This document shows positions 1-8,777 of a stretch of 64,000 bases of DNA, one piece after another (position 1 is the first letter of the stretch; each line of letters begins with the position of its first letter). The stretch comes from Sphingomonas taxi (GTDB taxonomy: Bacteria > Pseudomonadota > Alphaproteobacteria > Sphingomonadales > Sphingomonadaceae): assembly GCA_003243195.1 (NCBI GenBank), contig QFQI01000001.1, positions 124,001 to 188,000 of the forward strand, given 5' to 3'. Below the pieces are notes generated by a model. The model made no database searches. It had not been told where the DNA came from and saw nothing but the letters and a program-made list of their open reading frames with translations. The position numbers and the translations under genes were made by a program.

Positions 1-62
1 GGGTGGTGAAATCGACGCTGGCGGAAATCACTCCGCTGGGCGGCAAGCCGGCGAACGACTGA
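1..62 (+). CDS. yajC: YajC, C-terminal end (partial)
   Basis: The first 62 bases read as the last 19 codons of a gene ending in TGA at 60-62, with the C-terminus VVKSTLAEITPLGGKPAND. The gene begins before the window. It ends one base before secD starts, the usual place of yajC, the small single-span membrane subunit that associates with SecDF. The residues left are too few to prove the family, so the call rests mainly on position; the short polar tail fits YajC. Confidence 0.7.
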   Translation, partial: VVKSTLAEITPLGGKPAND

Positions 63-63
63 C

Positions 64-1665
64 ATGCTGGACTTTCCCCGCTGGAAGGTCGCCGGCATCT
101 GGTTGCTGCTGGCCGTGCTGGTGTCGCTGTCGATCCCGAGCTTTCTGCCGGAGCGGGTGACGCAGGCGTGGGGCTTCCACCCGCCGCGCATCAACCTGGG
201 CCTCGACCTCGCCGGCGGCAGCTACCTGCTGCTGGAGGCCGACACCAACGACGTCGCCGCGACCCGCGTCGAGGCGATGCGCGAACAGGTGCAGACCGAG
301 ATGCGCCGCCAGAACCCGCGCATCGAGATCGGCGAGATTTCCAGCCGCGGCGGGCAATTGTCGTTCCTGCTGCGCGATCCCCGCCAGGTCGACGCCGCCC
401 GCGAGCGCCTGCTGTCGATCACCGGCACCGGCGCGGGCATGTCCGGCCAGCGGCAGTGGGACATCCAGGTGGTGGACACCAGCCGCTTCGTGCTGACGCC
501 GACCGCCGCCGGGCTGACGCAAGCCGTCGAAACCGCGATGGGCGACGCGACCGAGGTCGTGCGCAAGCGTATCGACGAACTGGGCACGCGTGAGCCGACC
601 ATCGTCCGCCAGGGCACCAACCGCATCGTCGTGCAGGTGCCGGGCCTGCAGAACCCGCAGGCGCTGAAGGACCTGCTGGGCAAGACCGCCAAGCTTGAGT
701 TCAAGCTGGTCGACCTGAACGCCGATCCGCAGGCGCTGGCCAAGGGCCAGGCGCCGGCCGGCAGCCAGATCCTCCCCTATCCCGGCAATCCATCCGGCAT
801 CCCGCTGATCGCGGTGAAGCGCTCGGCGATCATCACCGGCGACATGCTGTCCGACGCGCGGCAGGAATTCGAGCCGACCACCAACGCGCCGCAGGTGTCG
901 ATCACCTTCGACGGGCAGGGCGGACGGCGTTTCGCGCGCACCACGCAGGAGAATGTCGGCAAGCCGTTTGCGATCATCCTGGACAACAGCGTGATCTCCG
1001 CGCCGAACATCAACGAACCGATCATGGGCGGACGCGCTGCGATCAACGGCGGCTTCACCGTCGACAGCGCCAACCAGCTCGCGATCGCGCTGCGTTCCGG
1101 CAAGCTGCCGGTCACGCTGAAGGTGGTGGAGGAATCGACCGTCGGACCGGATCTGGGCGCCGATTCGATCCGCGCCGGCATCCTCGCCTCCGCGGTCGCG
1201 GTGGCGCTGGTGGTCGCGTTCATGCTGGTCACCTACGGCCAGTTCGGCTTCTACGCGAACCTGGCGGTGGTCATCAACGTGTTCGTGATCCTGGGCGTCC
1301 TGGCGCTCATCAACGGCACGCTGACGCTGCCGGGCATCGCCGGCTTCGTGCTGACGATCGGCACCGCAGTCGACGCCAACGTGCTTATCAACGAGCGGAT
1401 CCGCGAGGAGCGGCACCGCGGGCGCAACATCGTCCAGTCGGTGGAGCTCGGCTACAAGGAAGCCAGCCGCACCATCTTCGAGGCCAACGTGACCCACGCC
1501 ATCTCCGGCGTCATCATGTTCGTGCTGGGATCCGGTCCGGTGAAGGGCTTCGCGGTGGTGCTGCTGATCGGCATCGCGACCAGCGTGTTCACCGCCGTCA
1601 CCTTCACGCGCATGCTGGTGGCCGGGTGGCTGCGCCGTGCCAAGCCGAAGACGATCAACATATGA
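64..1665 (+). CDS. secD: Protein translocase subunit SecD
   Basis: SecD, with SecF, uses the proton gradient to help pull exported proteins through SecYEG on the periplasmic side of the inner membrane. The 533-residue product has one N-terminal membrane span (about residues 10-28), a large periplasmic part and a C-terminal block of five spans from about residue 370. The family landmarks LGLDLAGGSYLLLE near the N-terminus and IGTAVDANVLINERIREE in the transmembrane part are intact. Length is normal for alphaproteobacterial SecD. The ATG lies one base after the yajC stop, so the genes are probably translated as a unit. secF follows 60 bases downstream. Confidence 0.97.
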   Translation: MLDFPRWKVAGIWLLLAVLVSLSIPSFLPERVTQAWGFHPPRINLGLDLAGGSYLLLEADTNDVAATRVEAMREQVQTEMRRQNPRIEIGEISSRGGQLSFLLRDPRQVDAARERLLSITGTGAGMSGQRQWDIQVVDTSRFVLTPTAAGLTQAVETAMGDATEVVRKRIDELGTREPTIVRQGTNRIVVQVPGLQNPQALKDLLGKTAKLEFKLVDLNADPQALAKGQAPAGSQILPYPGNPSGIPLIAVKRSAIITGDMLSDARQEFEPTTNAPQVSITFDGQGGRRFARTTQENVGKPFAIILDNSVISAPNINEPIMGGRAAINGGFTVDSANQLAIALRSGKLPVTLKVVEESTVGPDLGADSIRAGILASAVAVALVVAFMLVTYGQFGFYANLAVVINVFVILGVLALINGTLTLPGIAGFVLTIGTAVDANVLINERIREERHRGRNIVQSVELGYKEASRTIFEANVTHAISGVIMFVLGSGPVKGFAVVLLIGIATSVFTAVTFTRMLVAGWLRRAKPKTINI

Positions 1666-1725
1666 TCGCGCGCGCCGTCCTCCCCCTCAACCGCCACCCG
1701 GCCCGTGCCGGGGTGACGAGGTAGT

Positions 1726-2694
1726 ATGAAACTGCTCAAGCTCGTCCCCGACGACACCAACATCGATTTCGTCCGGCTGCGCGGCATCGCGTTCGGCCTG
1801 ACCCTGCTGCTCAGCGTGCTGGCAGTGGGGATCACCTTCTACAAGGGGCTGAATTTCGGCGTCGACTTCGAAGGCGGCCTGATGATCGAGGAGCGGTTCG
1901 CACAGGAACCGGACCTCGGCCGCGTCCGCGAGGTCGTGGATGCGCAGGGCGTCGGCGAGGCGGCGTTGCAGCCGTTCGGCGACAAGCGCAACATCACCAT
2001 CCGCCTGCCCGTCCAGCAGGGCGGCGACGAGGGCGCGACCAACGCCGCGGTCCGCAAAGTCGAGGGCGCGCTGGCCAAGGCGTTCCCGGGCACCGAATTC
2101 CGCCGCTACTCCACCGTTTCGGGCAAGGTATCGAACGAGCTGATCCGCAACGGCCTGCTCGCGGTCGTGCTGGCGGTGCTGGGCATCGGCCTGTTCGCGA
2201 TCTTCCGCTTCGAATGGCAGTTCGGCGTGTCGACGATCGTCGCGATCGTCCACGATCTGCTGATGACGCTCGGCTTCTTCGCGCTGACGCAGTTCGAGTT
2301 CGACCTGAACATCGTCGCCGCGGTGCTGACCATCATCGGGTATTCGATCAACGACAAGATCGTGATCGACGACCGCATCCGCGAGAACATGCGCCGCTAT
2401 CGCAAGATGGAGATGCGCGAGATCATCAACCTGTCGGTCAACGAAACGCTGCCGCGCACGGTGATGACCTCGGTGACGATCCTGCTGGCGCTCGCCGCCT
2501 TGCTGTTCCTGGGCGGGCACGTGCTGCGCGGCTTCACCGCGGCGATGATCCTCGGCATCTTCGTGGGCACCTATTCGTCGATCTACGTGTCGTCGTCGCT
2601 GCTGATCTCGCTGGGCCTGCGCGCCGAGCCGGAGGCCGAAAAGCCGGCGCGCGGCGGCATCGACCGGGCGGAGCGCGTCGGGCCGCGGCCCTGA
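1726..2694 (+). CDS. secF: Protein translocase subunit SecF
   Basis: SecF is the partner of SecD in the accessory Sec translocation complex. The 322-residue protein shows an N-terminal span, the motif LNFGVDFEGGLMIEERF of the first periplasmic domain, and a C-terminal five-span block with IIGYSINDKIVIDDRIRENMR, the SecF counterpart of the SecD transmembrane motif. The start is the ATG following GACGAGGTAGT. The last 20 or so residues are charged and rich in Glu and Arg. Its place directly after secD and before a Mth938-like gene is usual in sphingomonads. Confidence 0.97.
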   Translation: MKLLKLVPDDTNIDFVRLRGIAFGLTLLLSVLAVGITFYKGLNFGVDFEGGLMIEERFAQEPDLGRVREVVDAQGVGEAALQPFGDKRNITIRLPVQQGGDEGATNAAVRKVEGALAKAFPGTEFRRYSTVSGKVSNELIRNGLLAVVLAVLGIGLFAIFRFEWQFGVSTIVAIVHDLLMTLGFFALTQFEFDLNIVAAVLTIIGYSINDKIVIDDRIRENMRRYRKMEMREIINLSVNETLPRTVMTSVTILLALAALLFLGGHVLRGFTAAMILGIFVGTYSSIYVSSSLLISLGLRAEPEAEKPARGGIDRAERVGPRP

Positions 2695-2736
2695 CGCACC
2701 GGCCGTACTGACCGGAGCCGGGTGAAGGATGGCGCA

Positions 2737-3123
2737 ATGAGGATGGACCGCGAGCGTGATGCCGCCGGACCGCTGGTGCGGGGCTTCGGCCCGGCCGGGT
2801 TCAAGGTCGATGCGCCGGACGGCACGATGGGCGTGTACCCGGCGCTGCTGCTCACCGCGACGCGCGCCGATCCATGGTCGCCCCCGCCGCTGGAGGCGCT
2901 GGATGCCGGGGCGCTCGCGCCGCTGCTGGGCGATTTGATCGAGTTCGTGCTGATCGGCACCGGCGCCACGCTGCGCCGTCCGCCGCGTACGCTGGTCGTC
3001 GCGCTGGAAGCGCGCGGGATCGGCGTCGAGGCGATGGACAGCCGCGCCGCCGCGCGCGCCTGGGGCGTACTGCGCGCCGAGGAGCGGCGGATCGCCGCCG
3101 CGCTCTACCCGCTGGAGGACTGA
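2737..3123 (+). CDS. Mth938-like domain (DUF498) protein
   Basis: A 128-residue protein of the Mth938/DUF498 family, often the gene after secDF in alphaproteobacteria. Typical elements are the RGFGPAGFKVDAPDG strand near the N-terminus, the central FVLIGTGATLRRPP segment and the tail GIGVEAMDSRAAARAWGVL. The family is related to NDUFAF3, a mitochondrial complex I assembly factor, but the bacterial role is not settled. I chose ATG 2737 because AAGGA lies 7 bases before it; an in-frame GTG at 2722 would add five residues. The last codons form one arm of a hairpin shared with the convergent DUF983 gene. Confidence 0.85.
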   Translation: MRMDRERDAAGPLVRGFGPAGFKVDAPDGTMGVYPALLLTATRADPWSPPPLEALDAGALAPLLGDLIEFVLIGTGATLRRPPRTLVVALEARGIGVEAMDSRAAARAWGVLRAEERRIAAALYPLED

Positions 3124-3151
3124 TCCACGCGTCCCCGGCGGATCAGTCCTC
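3115..3151. terminator. Hairpin spanning two convergent stop codons
   Basis: GAGGACTGATCC (3115-3126) is perfectly complementary to GGATCAGTCCTC (3140-3151), giving a 12-bp stem with a 13-base loop. Each arm holds the last two codons and the stop of one of two convergent genes (the Mth938-like and DUF983 genes). No T-run follows on either strand, so it is not a textbook intrinsic terminator, but it is well placed to protect 3' ends or to stop transcription from both sides. Confidence 0.55.
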
Positions 3152-3565
3152 GCGGACCAGCCGGCCCTCGCGCGCCTTGAAGTAGAACTGGCTGGCGACC
3201 AGCCACCCCTTGATCGGCCGCAGCGGCAGCACCGTGCTGACCAGCAGCACCGGCAGGCTGACCAGAACGTGCATCCACCACGGCGGGTCGGCGAGGATCT
3301 GCAGCATCAGCGTGAAGATCACACCCGGCAGGCAGGCGAACAGTTGCACGAACACCGCCGGACCATCGGCGGGATCGGCGTAGGAATAATCGAGTCCGCA
3401 CACCGGACAGCGATCGCGGATCGTCAGGAATCCCCGGAACAACGCGCCCTTGCCACAGCGCGGGCAGCGCCCCAGCGCGCCGGTGCGCAGCGGGGGCAGT
3501 TTCTCCCACGATCGCCCGTCGGCGTCGATGAGGCGGGAATCCGGCACGTCCTGCATCCCTTGCAT
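3143..3565 (-). CDS. DUF983 family membrane protein
   Basis: A 140-residue protein with two CxxC pairs (GRCPRCGKGALF and DRCPVCGLDYSY), probably a small zinc ribbon, followed by two hydrophobic segments (about residues 70-90 and 95-115). This is the DUF983 pattern; the function is unknown. GAGGG lies 5 bases before the chosen ATG. It is the last gene of the minus-strand run that begins at nuoA, separated from the DUF1467 gene by 36 bases, and converges on the secDF operon. Confidence 0.85.
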   Translation of the reverse strand: MQGMQDVPDSRLIDADGRSWEKLPPLRTGALGRCPRCGKGALFRGFLTIRDRCPVCGLDYSYADPADGPAVFVQLFACLPGVIFTLMLQILADPPWWMHVLVSLPVLLVSTVLPLRPIKGWLVASQFYFKAREGRLVRED

Positions 3566-3601
3566 GTGTGCCCTCGGACGCCCGCTTGCAATTGCCGGAG
3601 A

Positions 3602-3880
3602 TCAGTCCGCGATGTTCGCCATGTCGACGATATCCAGCGAACGGGCGGTGATCCAGCCGAACTCGTAATTGGCCACGAACAGCGCGAACAGGATCGTCGC
3701 GACGATCGTGGTGCGGACCAGCACGCGCTTCAGCGAGAAGTCGTGCGGTGCGCTCTCGGCGGTGCCGGGCATGTGCTCGGCGCCCACCTCGGCCGAGGTG
3801 CGGACGCCGAACGGCAGCACCAGGAAGACGGAAAAGGCCCAGAACAGAATGTAGATCGCGAGCAGCGAGGTCCAGCGCAT
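3602..3880 (-). CDS. DUF1467 family small membrane protein
   Basis: A 92-residue protein with two predicted membrane helices (about residues 5-25 and 52-72), the first followed by LPFGVRTSAEVG, a typical DUF1467 sequence. The family occurs in alphaproteobacteria, often next to RNase J or the nuo genes, and has no established function. It lies 184 bases downstream of the RNase J gene; I see no credible gene in that gap. Confidence 0.85.
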   Translation of the reverse strand: MRWTSLLAIYILFWAFSVFLVLPFGVRTSAEVGAEHMPGTAESAPHDFSLKRVLVRTTIVATILFALFVANYEFGWITARSLDIVDMANIAD

Positions 3881-4064
3881 GTCAGCACGCCGTTCGCGCG
3901 GCGCGCACCGCGCCTGCGGGAGCGCGCGCAGCCCGCCCCGATCCGTCCGTCATCACACGCCGGGCGCGCCGGGCGTCGCTCATGGGGAGCGACCGGGCAC
4001 GCCCGGCGCCCGCCATCGTCCCGCCCGCGCGCCGACCGTCGCCCTCGTCCGCCATGCCGCGCCC

Positions 4065-5705
4065 TCAGACCTGCACGATCACGACGTCGATCACCGGCTT
4101 CTTGCCCGTCCAGCGCGTCGCGACCTTGCGGACCGCCAGCCGCACGTCCTCGCGCAGCCGCTCGCGATCACGCGGCCGGCCGGCCATCGCCTCGGCCGCG
4201 GCTTCGGCGGCCTCGATCAGGAACGGCTCGCGCTCCTCCTCGACGGGCACGCCCTGGATGCGTACCTCCGGCGTGCCGCCCGCGCGGCCGTTGCGATCCA
4301 CCGCTATGCCGACCGACACCTGCCCGTGCACCGCGATCCGCCGCCGCTCGTTGATCGTCCCGCCGTCCGCCGGCAGGATCACGTCGCCGTCCAGCACCAG
4401 GCGGCCGATCGGCGCAGTGCCGATCTTCTGCGGCGCGCCCGGCGCCAGCCGCACGACATCGCCGTTGGTCTGCACCATCGCATGGCGGATCCCCTGCGAC
4501 AGCCCGTAGCGGGCATGTTCCATCAGGTGCCGCATCTCGCCGTGCACCGGAATCAGCTTCTCGGGACGCAGCCAGCCGTACATCTTCGCCAGCTCGGGAC
4601 GGCCGGGGTGGCCGGAGACGTGCACATGCGCCTGCTTCTCCGTCACCATCTCCACCGACTTGGCGGCGAGCTGGTTCTGAATGCGGCCGATCGCCACCTC
4701 GTTGCCGGGGATCTGCTTGGACGAGAAGATCACCATGTCGCCCGCGTCCAGCGACACCGGGTGGCTGCCGGCGGCGATCCGCGCCAGCGCCGCGCGCTCC
4801 TCGCCCTGGCCGCCGGTCGCGACGACCAGCACCTTGTTGCGCGGCAGCCGCATCGCGGCGTCGACATCGACGGTCTGCGGGAAGTTCTTCAGATAGCCGG
4901 TCGCGCGCGCCACGCGGATGATCCGGTCCAGCGATCGCCCGGTCACGCACAGCCGGCGCCCGGTCGCCTCCGCCACCGCCGCCAGCGTCGACAGCCGCGC
5001 GGCGTTGGAGGCGAAGGTGGTCACCACGACACGCCCGCGCGCGCGGCCGACGCTCTGCATCAGCCCGTCGCGGACGCTCGCCTCGCTCGGCGATGCCTCG
5101 GCATTGAAGACATTGGTCGAATCGCACACCAGCACGTCGACACCCTCCGCGCCGATCTCCGCCAGTTCCTCCGGCGAGGACGGGGTGCCGATCACCGGGG
5201 TCGGGTCCAGCTTCCAGTCGCCGGTATGAAATACCCTGGCCGCCGGGGTGCCGATCAGCAGCGCGTTCGCCTCGGGAATCGAGTGCGACAGCGGCACGAC
5301 CTCGACCTCGAACGGGCCGACCTTGAACGGCTTGCGCGCCTCGACCAGCCGGATCTTGACGCGATCCTCGATCCGTTCCTCCTCCAGCTTGCCGCGCACC
5401 AGCCCGGCGGTGAAGGGCGTGGCGTAGATCGGCACGCCGAGATCCTCGGCCAGATACGGCAGCGCGCCGATATGATCCTCATGCCCGTGGGTCAGCACGA
5501 TCCCGACCAGATCGTCGATCCGCTCCTCGATGAAGCGCAGGTCGGGAAGGATCACGTCGATGCCGGGGTAATGCGCGTCGGCGAAGGTGACTCCGCAATC
5601 GACCATCAGCCACTTGCCGGCATGGCCGTACAGGGTGACGTTCATGCCGATCTCGCCCGAGCCGCCCAGCGCGCAGAAGAGAAGTTCGTTGTTCTTCGGT
5701 GTCAT
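4065..5705 (-). CDS. rnj: Ribonuclease J
   Basis: RNase J is a metallo-beta-lactamase-fold endo- and 5'-exoribonuclease that processes and degrades RNA in the cytoplasm. The 546-residue protein carries the zinc-binding signature LTHGHEDHIG near residue 75, the opening GGSGEIGMN, and the beta-CASP domain with HVSGHPGRPELAKMYGWLRP and IPVHGEMRHL in the C-terminal half. Length is normal. The gene lies 85 bases downstream of coaX in the same direction; that gap contains the small hairpin GCCGCGGTATCGCGGC. Confidence 0.96.
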   Translation of the reverse strand: MTPKNNELLFCALGGSGEIGMNVTLYGHAGKWLMVDCGVTFADAHYPGIDVILPDLRFIEERIDDLVGIVLTHGHEDHIGALPYLAEDLGVPIYATPFTAGLVRGKLEEERIEDRVKIRLVEARKPFKVGPFEVEVVPLSHSIPEANALLIGTPAARVFHTGDWKLDPTPVIGTPSSPEELAEIGAEGVDVLVCDSTNVFNAEASPSEASVRDGLMQSVGRARGRVVVTTFASNAARLSTLAAVAEATGRRLCVTGRSLDRIIRVARATGYLKNFPQTVDVDAAMRLPRNKVLVVATGGQGEERAALARIAAGSHPVSLDAGDMVIFSSKQIPGNEVAIGRIQNQLAAKSVEMVTEKQAHVHVSGHPGRPELAKMYGWLRPEKLIPVHGEMRHLMEHARYGLSQGIRHAMVQTNGDVVRLAPGAPQKIGTAPIGRLVLDGDVILPADGGTINERRRIAVHGQVSVGIAVDRNGRAGGTPEVRIQGVPVEEEREPFLIEAAEAAAEAMAGRPRDRERLREDVRLAVRKVATRWTGKKPVIDVVIVQV

Positions 5706-5790
5706 TCGATTCCTTTGAACGCCGGTCTTGCCACGCCGCCGCGGTATCGCGGCAGCGGGAGGAGAGCGTATGTCCGCACCGGCGTGACGT

Positions 5791-6579
5791 TCATCCGCTG
5801 ATATGGGCGCGTTCGTACATGATCGCCAGTCCCTGGATCGTCAGGTCCGGCTCGATCGCGTCGAACGCGTCGGTATGCTGTTCAAACAGGGTGGCGAGGC
5901 CGCCGGTGGCGATCACCTTCACCGGGCGGCCGATCTCGCGCTTCAACCGCGCCACCAGCCCCTCGATCATCGCGATATAGCCCCAGTAGATGCCGATGTT
6001 CATCTGATCCACGGTATTGCGGCCGATCACGCTGGCGGTGGCGGGCGCCTCGATCGCGATGCGCGGCAGCTTGGCGGCGGCCATGACCAGCGCGTCGAGC
6101 GACAGGTTGATGCCGGGGGCGATGATCCCGCCCTTGTACGCCCCGTCGAAGTCGGAATGGTCGAAGGTGGTGGCGGTGCCGAAGTCGATCACGATCAGGT
6201 CGCCGGCATGCAGCGCATGCGCCGCGACGGTGTTGACCGCGCGATCGGCGCCCAGGCTGCGCGGTTCGTCGATGTCGAGCGCCAGGGTCCAGTCGAGCGG
6301 CGCGCGCCCGGCGACAAGCGCCTCGGTGCGGAAATATTTGGAGGCCAGCACCTCCAGATTGTGCAGCGCGCGCGGCACGACGGTGGACACAACCACCGCC
6401 GTCACGTCGTCGCGCGTGAATCCTTCCAGCGTCAGCAACTGGCTCAGCCACACCGCATATTCGTCGGCGGTGCGGCGCGGGTCGGTGGCGATGCGCCAGC
6501 GCGCGCGGATCTCGCGCGTCGCCGGGTCGACCAGCGCGAAGACGATGTTGGTGTTGCCGGCATCCACCGCGAGCAGCAT
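5791..6579 (-). CDS. coaX: Type III pantothenate kinase
   Basis: CoaX phosphorylates pantothenate with ATP, the first step of coenzyme A synthesis. The 262-residue product starts MLLAVDAGNTNIVFAL, which contains the ASKHA phosphate-binding motif DAGNTN, and has LGADRAVNTVAAH and DFGTATTFD further on. I take the ATG at 6579; a longer frame upstream runs back into birA and has no family similarity. birA ends 13 bases before it. The order birA-coaX-rnj after nuoN recurs in sphingomonads. Confidence 0.95.
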   Translation of the reverse strand: MLLAVDAGNTNIVFALVDPATREIRARWRIATDPRRTADEYAVWLSQLLTLEGFTRDDVTAVVVSTVVPRALHNLEVLASKYFRTEALVAGRAPLDWTLALDIDEPRSLGADRAVNTVAAHALHAGDLIVIDFGTATTFDHSDFDGAYKGGIIAPGINLSLDALVMAAAKLPRIAIEAPATASVIGRNTVDQMNIGIYWGYIAMIEGLVARLKREIGRPVKVIATGGLATLFEQHTDAFDAIEPDLTIQGLAIMYERAHISG

Positions 6580-6592
6580 CGTTCGCCTCCCC

Positions 6593-7306
6593 TCAGACCA
6601 GGAACACGTCGCCGGCGTGGACGACGCGCCGCCCGCCGGCCGCGGTATCGAGCAGCAGCGCACCGCTCGCGTCCAGCCCCGCGAACCGCCCCTCCACGCC
6701 GCTGCCGTCGGGCAAGCGCGCCGTCAACGCGGTGCCGAGCGCGTGCGCGCGCCCGGTCCAGCGCGCCGCAACCGGCGCCATGCCGTCCATGCGCCACACC
6801 GCGAGCCAGTCGGCGAGCGCCGCGGCGAGATCCTCCAGCAGGCCGGCGGCGGTGACCGGGCTGCCGGCGTCATGCAGGCTGGTCGTCGGGCGATCGGGCA
6901 GCGCGGGATGGTGCGCGACGTTCACGCCGATACCGATCACCACCTGGCCCGCAGCGCGCTCCAGCAGGACGCCGGACAGCTTCGCGCCGCCCAGCAGCAG
7001 GTCGTTGGGCCATTTCAGCATCAGCGCCGCCGCGTCGGGCAGCGCGGCGCGTACCGCTTCCTCCAGCGCTACCGCCGCCACCAGCGCCAAGCCGGGAGCG
7101 GGCGGATCGTCGGGCCGCAGCGTCACGACGGTGCTGACATACAGGTTGCCGGGGGCGGACTCCCATGGCCGTCCCTGCCGCCCACGCCCCGCCGACTGGC
7201 GCTCGGCGCGCAGCCACACGCCCTCTTGCGCGCCGCCATCGCGCGCCAGCGCCAGCAGGTCGGCGTTGGTGGAGCCCGTGGCTGCGACCGTCAGGATCCG
7301 CGCCAG
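6593..7306 (-). CDS. birA: Biotin-[acetyl-CoA-carboxylase] ligase, probable CTG start
   Basis: BirA makes biotinyl-AMP and transfers biotin to the carrier domain of acetyl-CoA carboxylase. This is the short form without a DNA-binding domain. Seen: QSAGRGRQGRPWES (biotinyl-AMP loop), LKWPNDLLLGGAKLSGVL and a C-terminal SH3-like part. The first GTG (7219) would remove the conserved substrate motif TGSTNADLLALA, which is coded in frame just upstream. No ATG or GTG precedes that motif. A CTG at 7306-7304 has GAGGG 7 bases before it, overlapping the nuoN stop, and gives a 237-residue protein starting (M)ARILTVAATGSTN. I favour that start; a TTG or other non-standard start cannot be excluded. Confidence 0.85.
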   Translation of the reverse strand: MARILTVAATGSTNADLLALARDGGAQEGVWLRAERQSAGRGRQGRPWESAPGNLYVSTVVTLRPDDPPAPGLALVAAVALEEAVRAALPDAAALMLKWPNDLLLGGAKLSGVLLERAAGQVVIGIGVNVAHHPALPDRPTTSLHDAGSPVTAAGLLEDLAAALADWLAVWRMDGMAPVAARWTGRAHALGTALTARLPDGSGVEGRFAGLDASGALLLDTAAGGRRVVHAGDVFLV

Positions 7307-7316
7307 CGCTACGCCC

Positions 7317-8777
7317 TCAGAACAGGCTGGCGGCGGCCGCGAGCGTCCAGGCGGACAGCGCGGGGATCGCGAGATAGCCGAGCGGCGATACGGCGACCGC
7401 CGCGATGGCGATCAGGCCGCCTTCCAGCCGGTCGCCCGGTCCGAACTCGCCCGCCGGCTCGTCGAAATACATCGTCTTGACGAGGCGCAGGTAATAATAG
7501 GCGCCGATCACGCTGAACACCACGCCGACCACCGCCAGCGGGAACAACCCGGCCTGCACCGCGGCGTAGAACACCGCGAACTTGGCGTAGAAGCCGAACA
7601 GCGGCGGAATGCCGGCCAGCGAGAACATGAAGATCGCCAGCGCCGCCGCCAGCCCCGGCCGCGTCCGCGACAGGCCGGCGAGGCTGGCGATCGTCTCGAT
7701 CGGCTGCCCGTCCGCATCGCGCATCTGCAACACGACCAGGAAGCTGCCCAGCGTCATGACGACGTAGATCGTCATATAGGTCATCACCGACGCCACGCCC
7801 TCCGGCGTCCCCGCGGCAAGCCCGATCAGCGCGAAGCCGACGTTGTTGATCGAGGAATAAGCAAGCAGCCGCTTGACGTTCTGCTGCCCGATCGCGGCGA
7901 CTGCGCCCAGCAGGATCGAGGCGAGGCTGGCGAAGATCACGATCTGCCGCCATTGTGCCTCGGCCGGTCCCATCGCCTCCACCGCGACCCGCACACCCAG
8001 CGCGATCGCCGCGACCTTCGGCGCGGAGGCGAAGAACGCCGTCACCGGGGTCGGCGCGCCCTCGTACACGTCCGGCGTCCACATGTGGAACGGCACCGCG
8101 GCAATCTTGAACGCGATGCCCGCGAACGCGAACACCAGCCCGAACAGCATCCCCAGCGACCGCCCCTCGCCGCTCAGCGGCGCGGCCGCGAACGCCCCGG
8201 CGATCTCGTCGAACAGCGTCGAGCCGGTGAAACCGTAGACCAGGCTGATCCCGTACAGCAGGATGCCGCTGGCAAGCGCGCCGAGCACGAAATACTTCAG
8301 CCCGGCCTCAGCCGATCGCGCGTCCTGCCGCATGAAGCTGGCGAGCACGTACGCGGCAAGGCTCTGCAACTCCAGCCCGACGTAGAGCGTCAGCAGGTCG
8401 GCGGCGGACACCATCATCCCCATCCCGCACGCCGACAGCAGGATCAGCACCGGATATTCCGGCCGCAGGTCCGCGCCGGCGGTGCGGCGGAAGAAATCGG
8501 GCGCGAGCAGGATCGCGACCGCGGAAGTCACGTAGATCAAAACCTTGGCGAAGGCGGCGAAGGCGTCGGCACGGTACAGGCCGTAAAAGGCGCTGCCGCC
8601 CCCCGAGGCCGGGCCGGTCAGCGCGATGCACGCGCCCGCGAGCACTGCCACGGCCGCCCACGACACCGCTTTGGTCGATGCCGGACCGCCCCAGGCGGCG
8701 ACCAGCATCAGCGCGATCGCGCCGACCGCGAGCACCAGCTCGGGCAGCGTCATCGCCAGGTTGGCGGCATAATCCAT
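7317..8777 (-). CDS. nuoN: NADH-quinone oxidoreductase subunit N
   Basis: NuoN is one of three antiporter-like proton-pumping subunits in the membrane arm of complex I. The 486-residue protein is a chain of hydrophobic helices with the NuoN motifs YVGLELQSLAAYVL, FHMWTPDVYEGAPTPVTAF (functional Lys/Trp region) and LLAYSSINNVGFALIGLA. The ATG overlaps the nuoM stop by one base. The stop region also carries the ribosome-binding site proposed for birA. Confidence 0.97.
   Translation of the reverse strand: MDYAANLAMTLPELVLAVGAIALMLVAAWGGPASTKAVSWAAVAVLAGACIALTGPASGGGSAFYGLYRADAFAAFAKVLIYVTSAVAILLAPDFFRRTAGADLRPEYPVLILLSACGMGMMVSAADLLTLYVGLELQSLAAYVLASFMRQDARSAEAGLKYFVLGALASGILLYGISLVYGFTGSTLFDEIAGAFAAAPLSGEGRSLGMLFGLVFAFAGIAFKIAAVPFHMWTPDVYEGAPTPVTAFFASAPKVAAIALGVRVAVEAMGPAEAQWRQIVIFASLASILLGAVAAIGQQNVKRLLAYSSINNVGFALIGLAAGTPEGVASVMTYMTIYVVMTLGSFLVVLQMRDADGQPIETIASLAGLSRTRPGLAAALAIFMFSLAGIPPLFGFYAKFAVFYAAVQAGLFPLAVVGVVFSVIGAYYYLRLVKTMYFDEPAGEFGPGDRLEGGLIAIAAVAVSPLGYLAIPALSAWTLAAAASLF

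Noticed and set aside
28..1497. Long open frames opposite secD and other strong genes
   Set aside because: These are mirror frames created by high third-position GC; the opposite frames carry clear, complete families.
3881..4064. A short minus-strand frame between the RNase J and DUF1467 genes
   Set aside because: About 55 codons of Arg/Ala/Gly-rich sequence with no similarity; it overlaps the DUF1467 start and looks like background.
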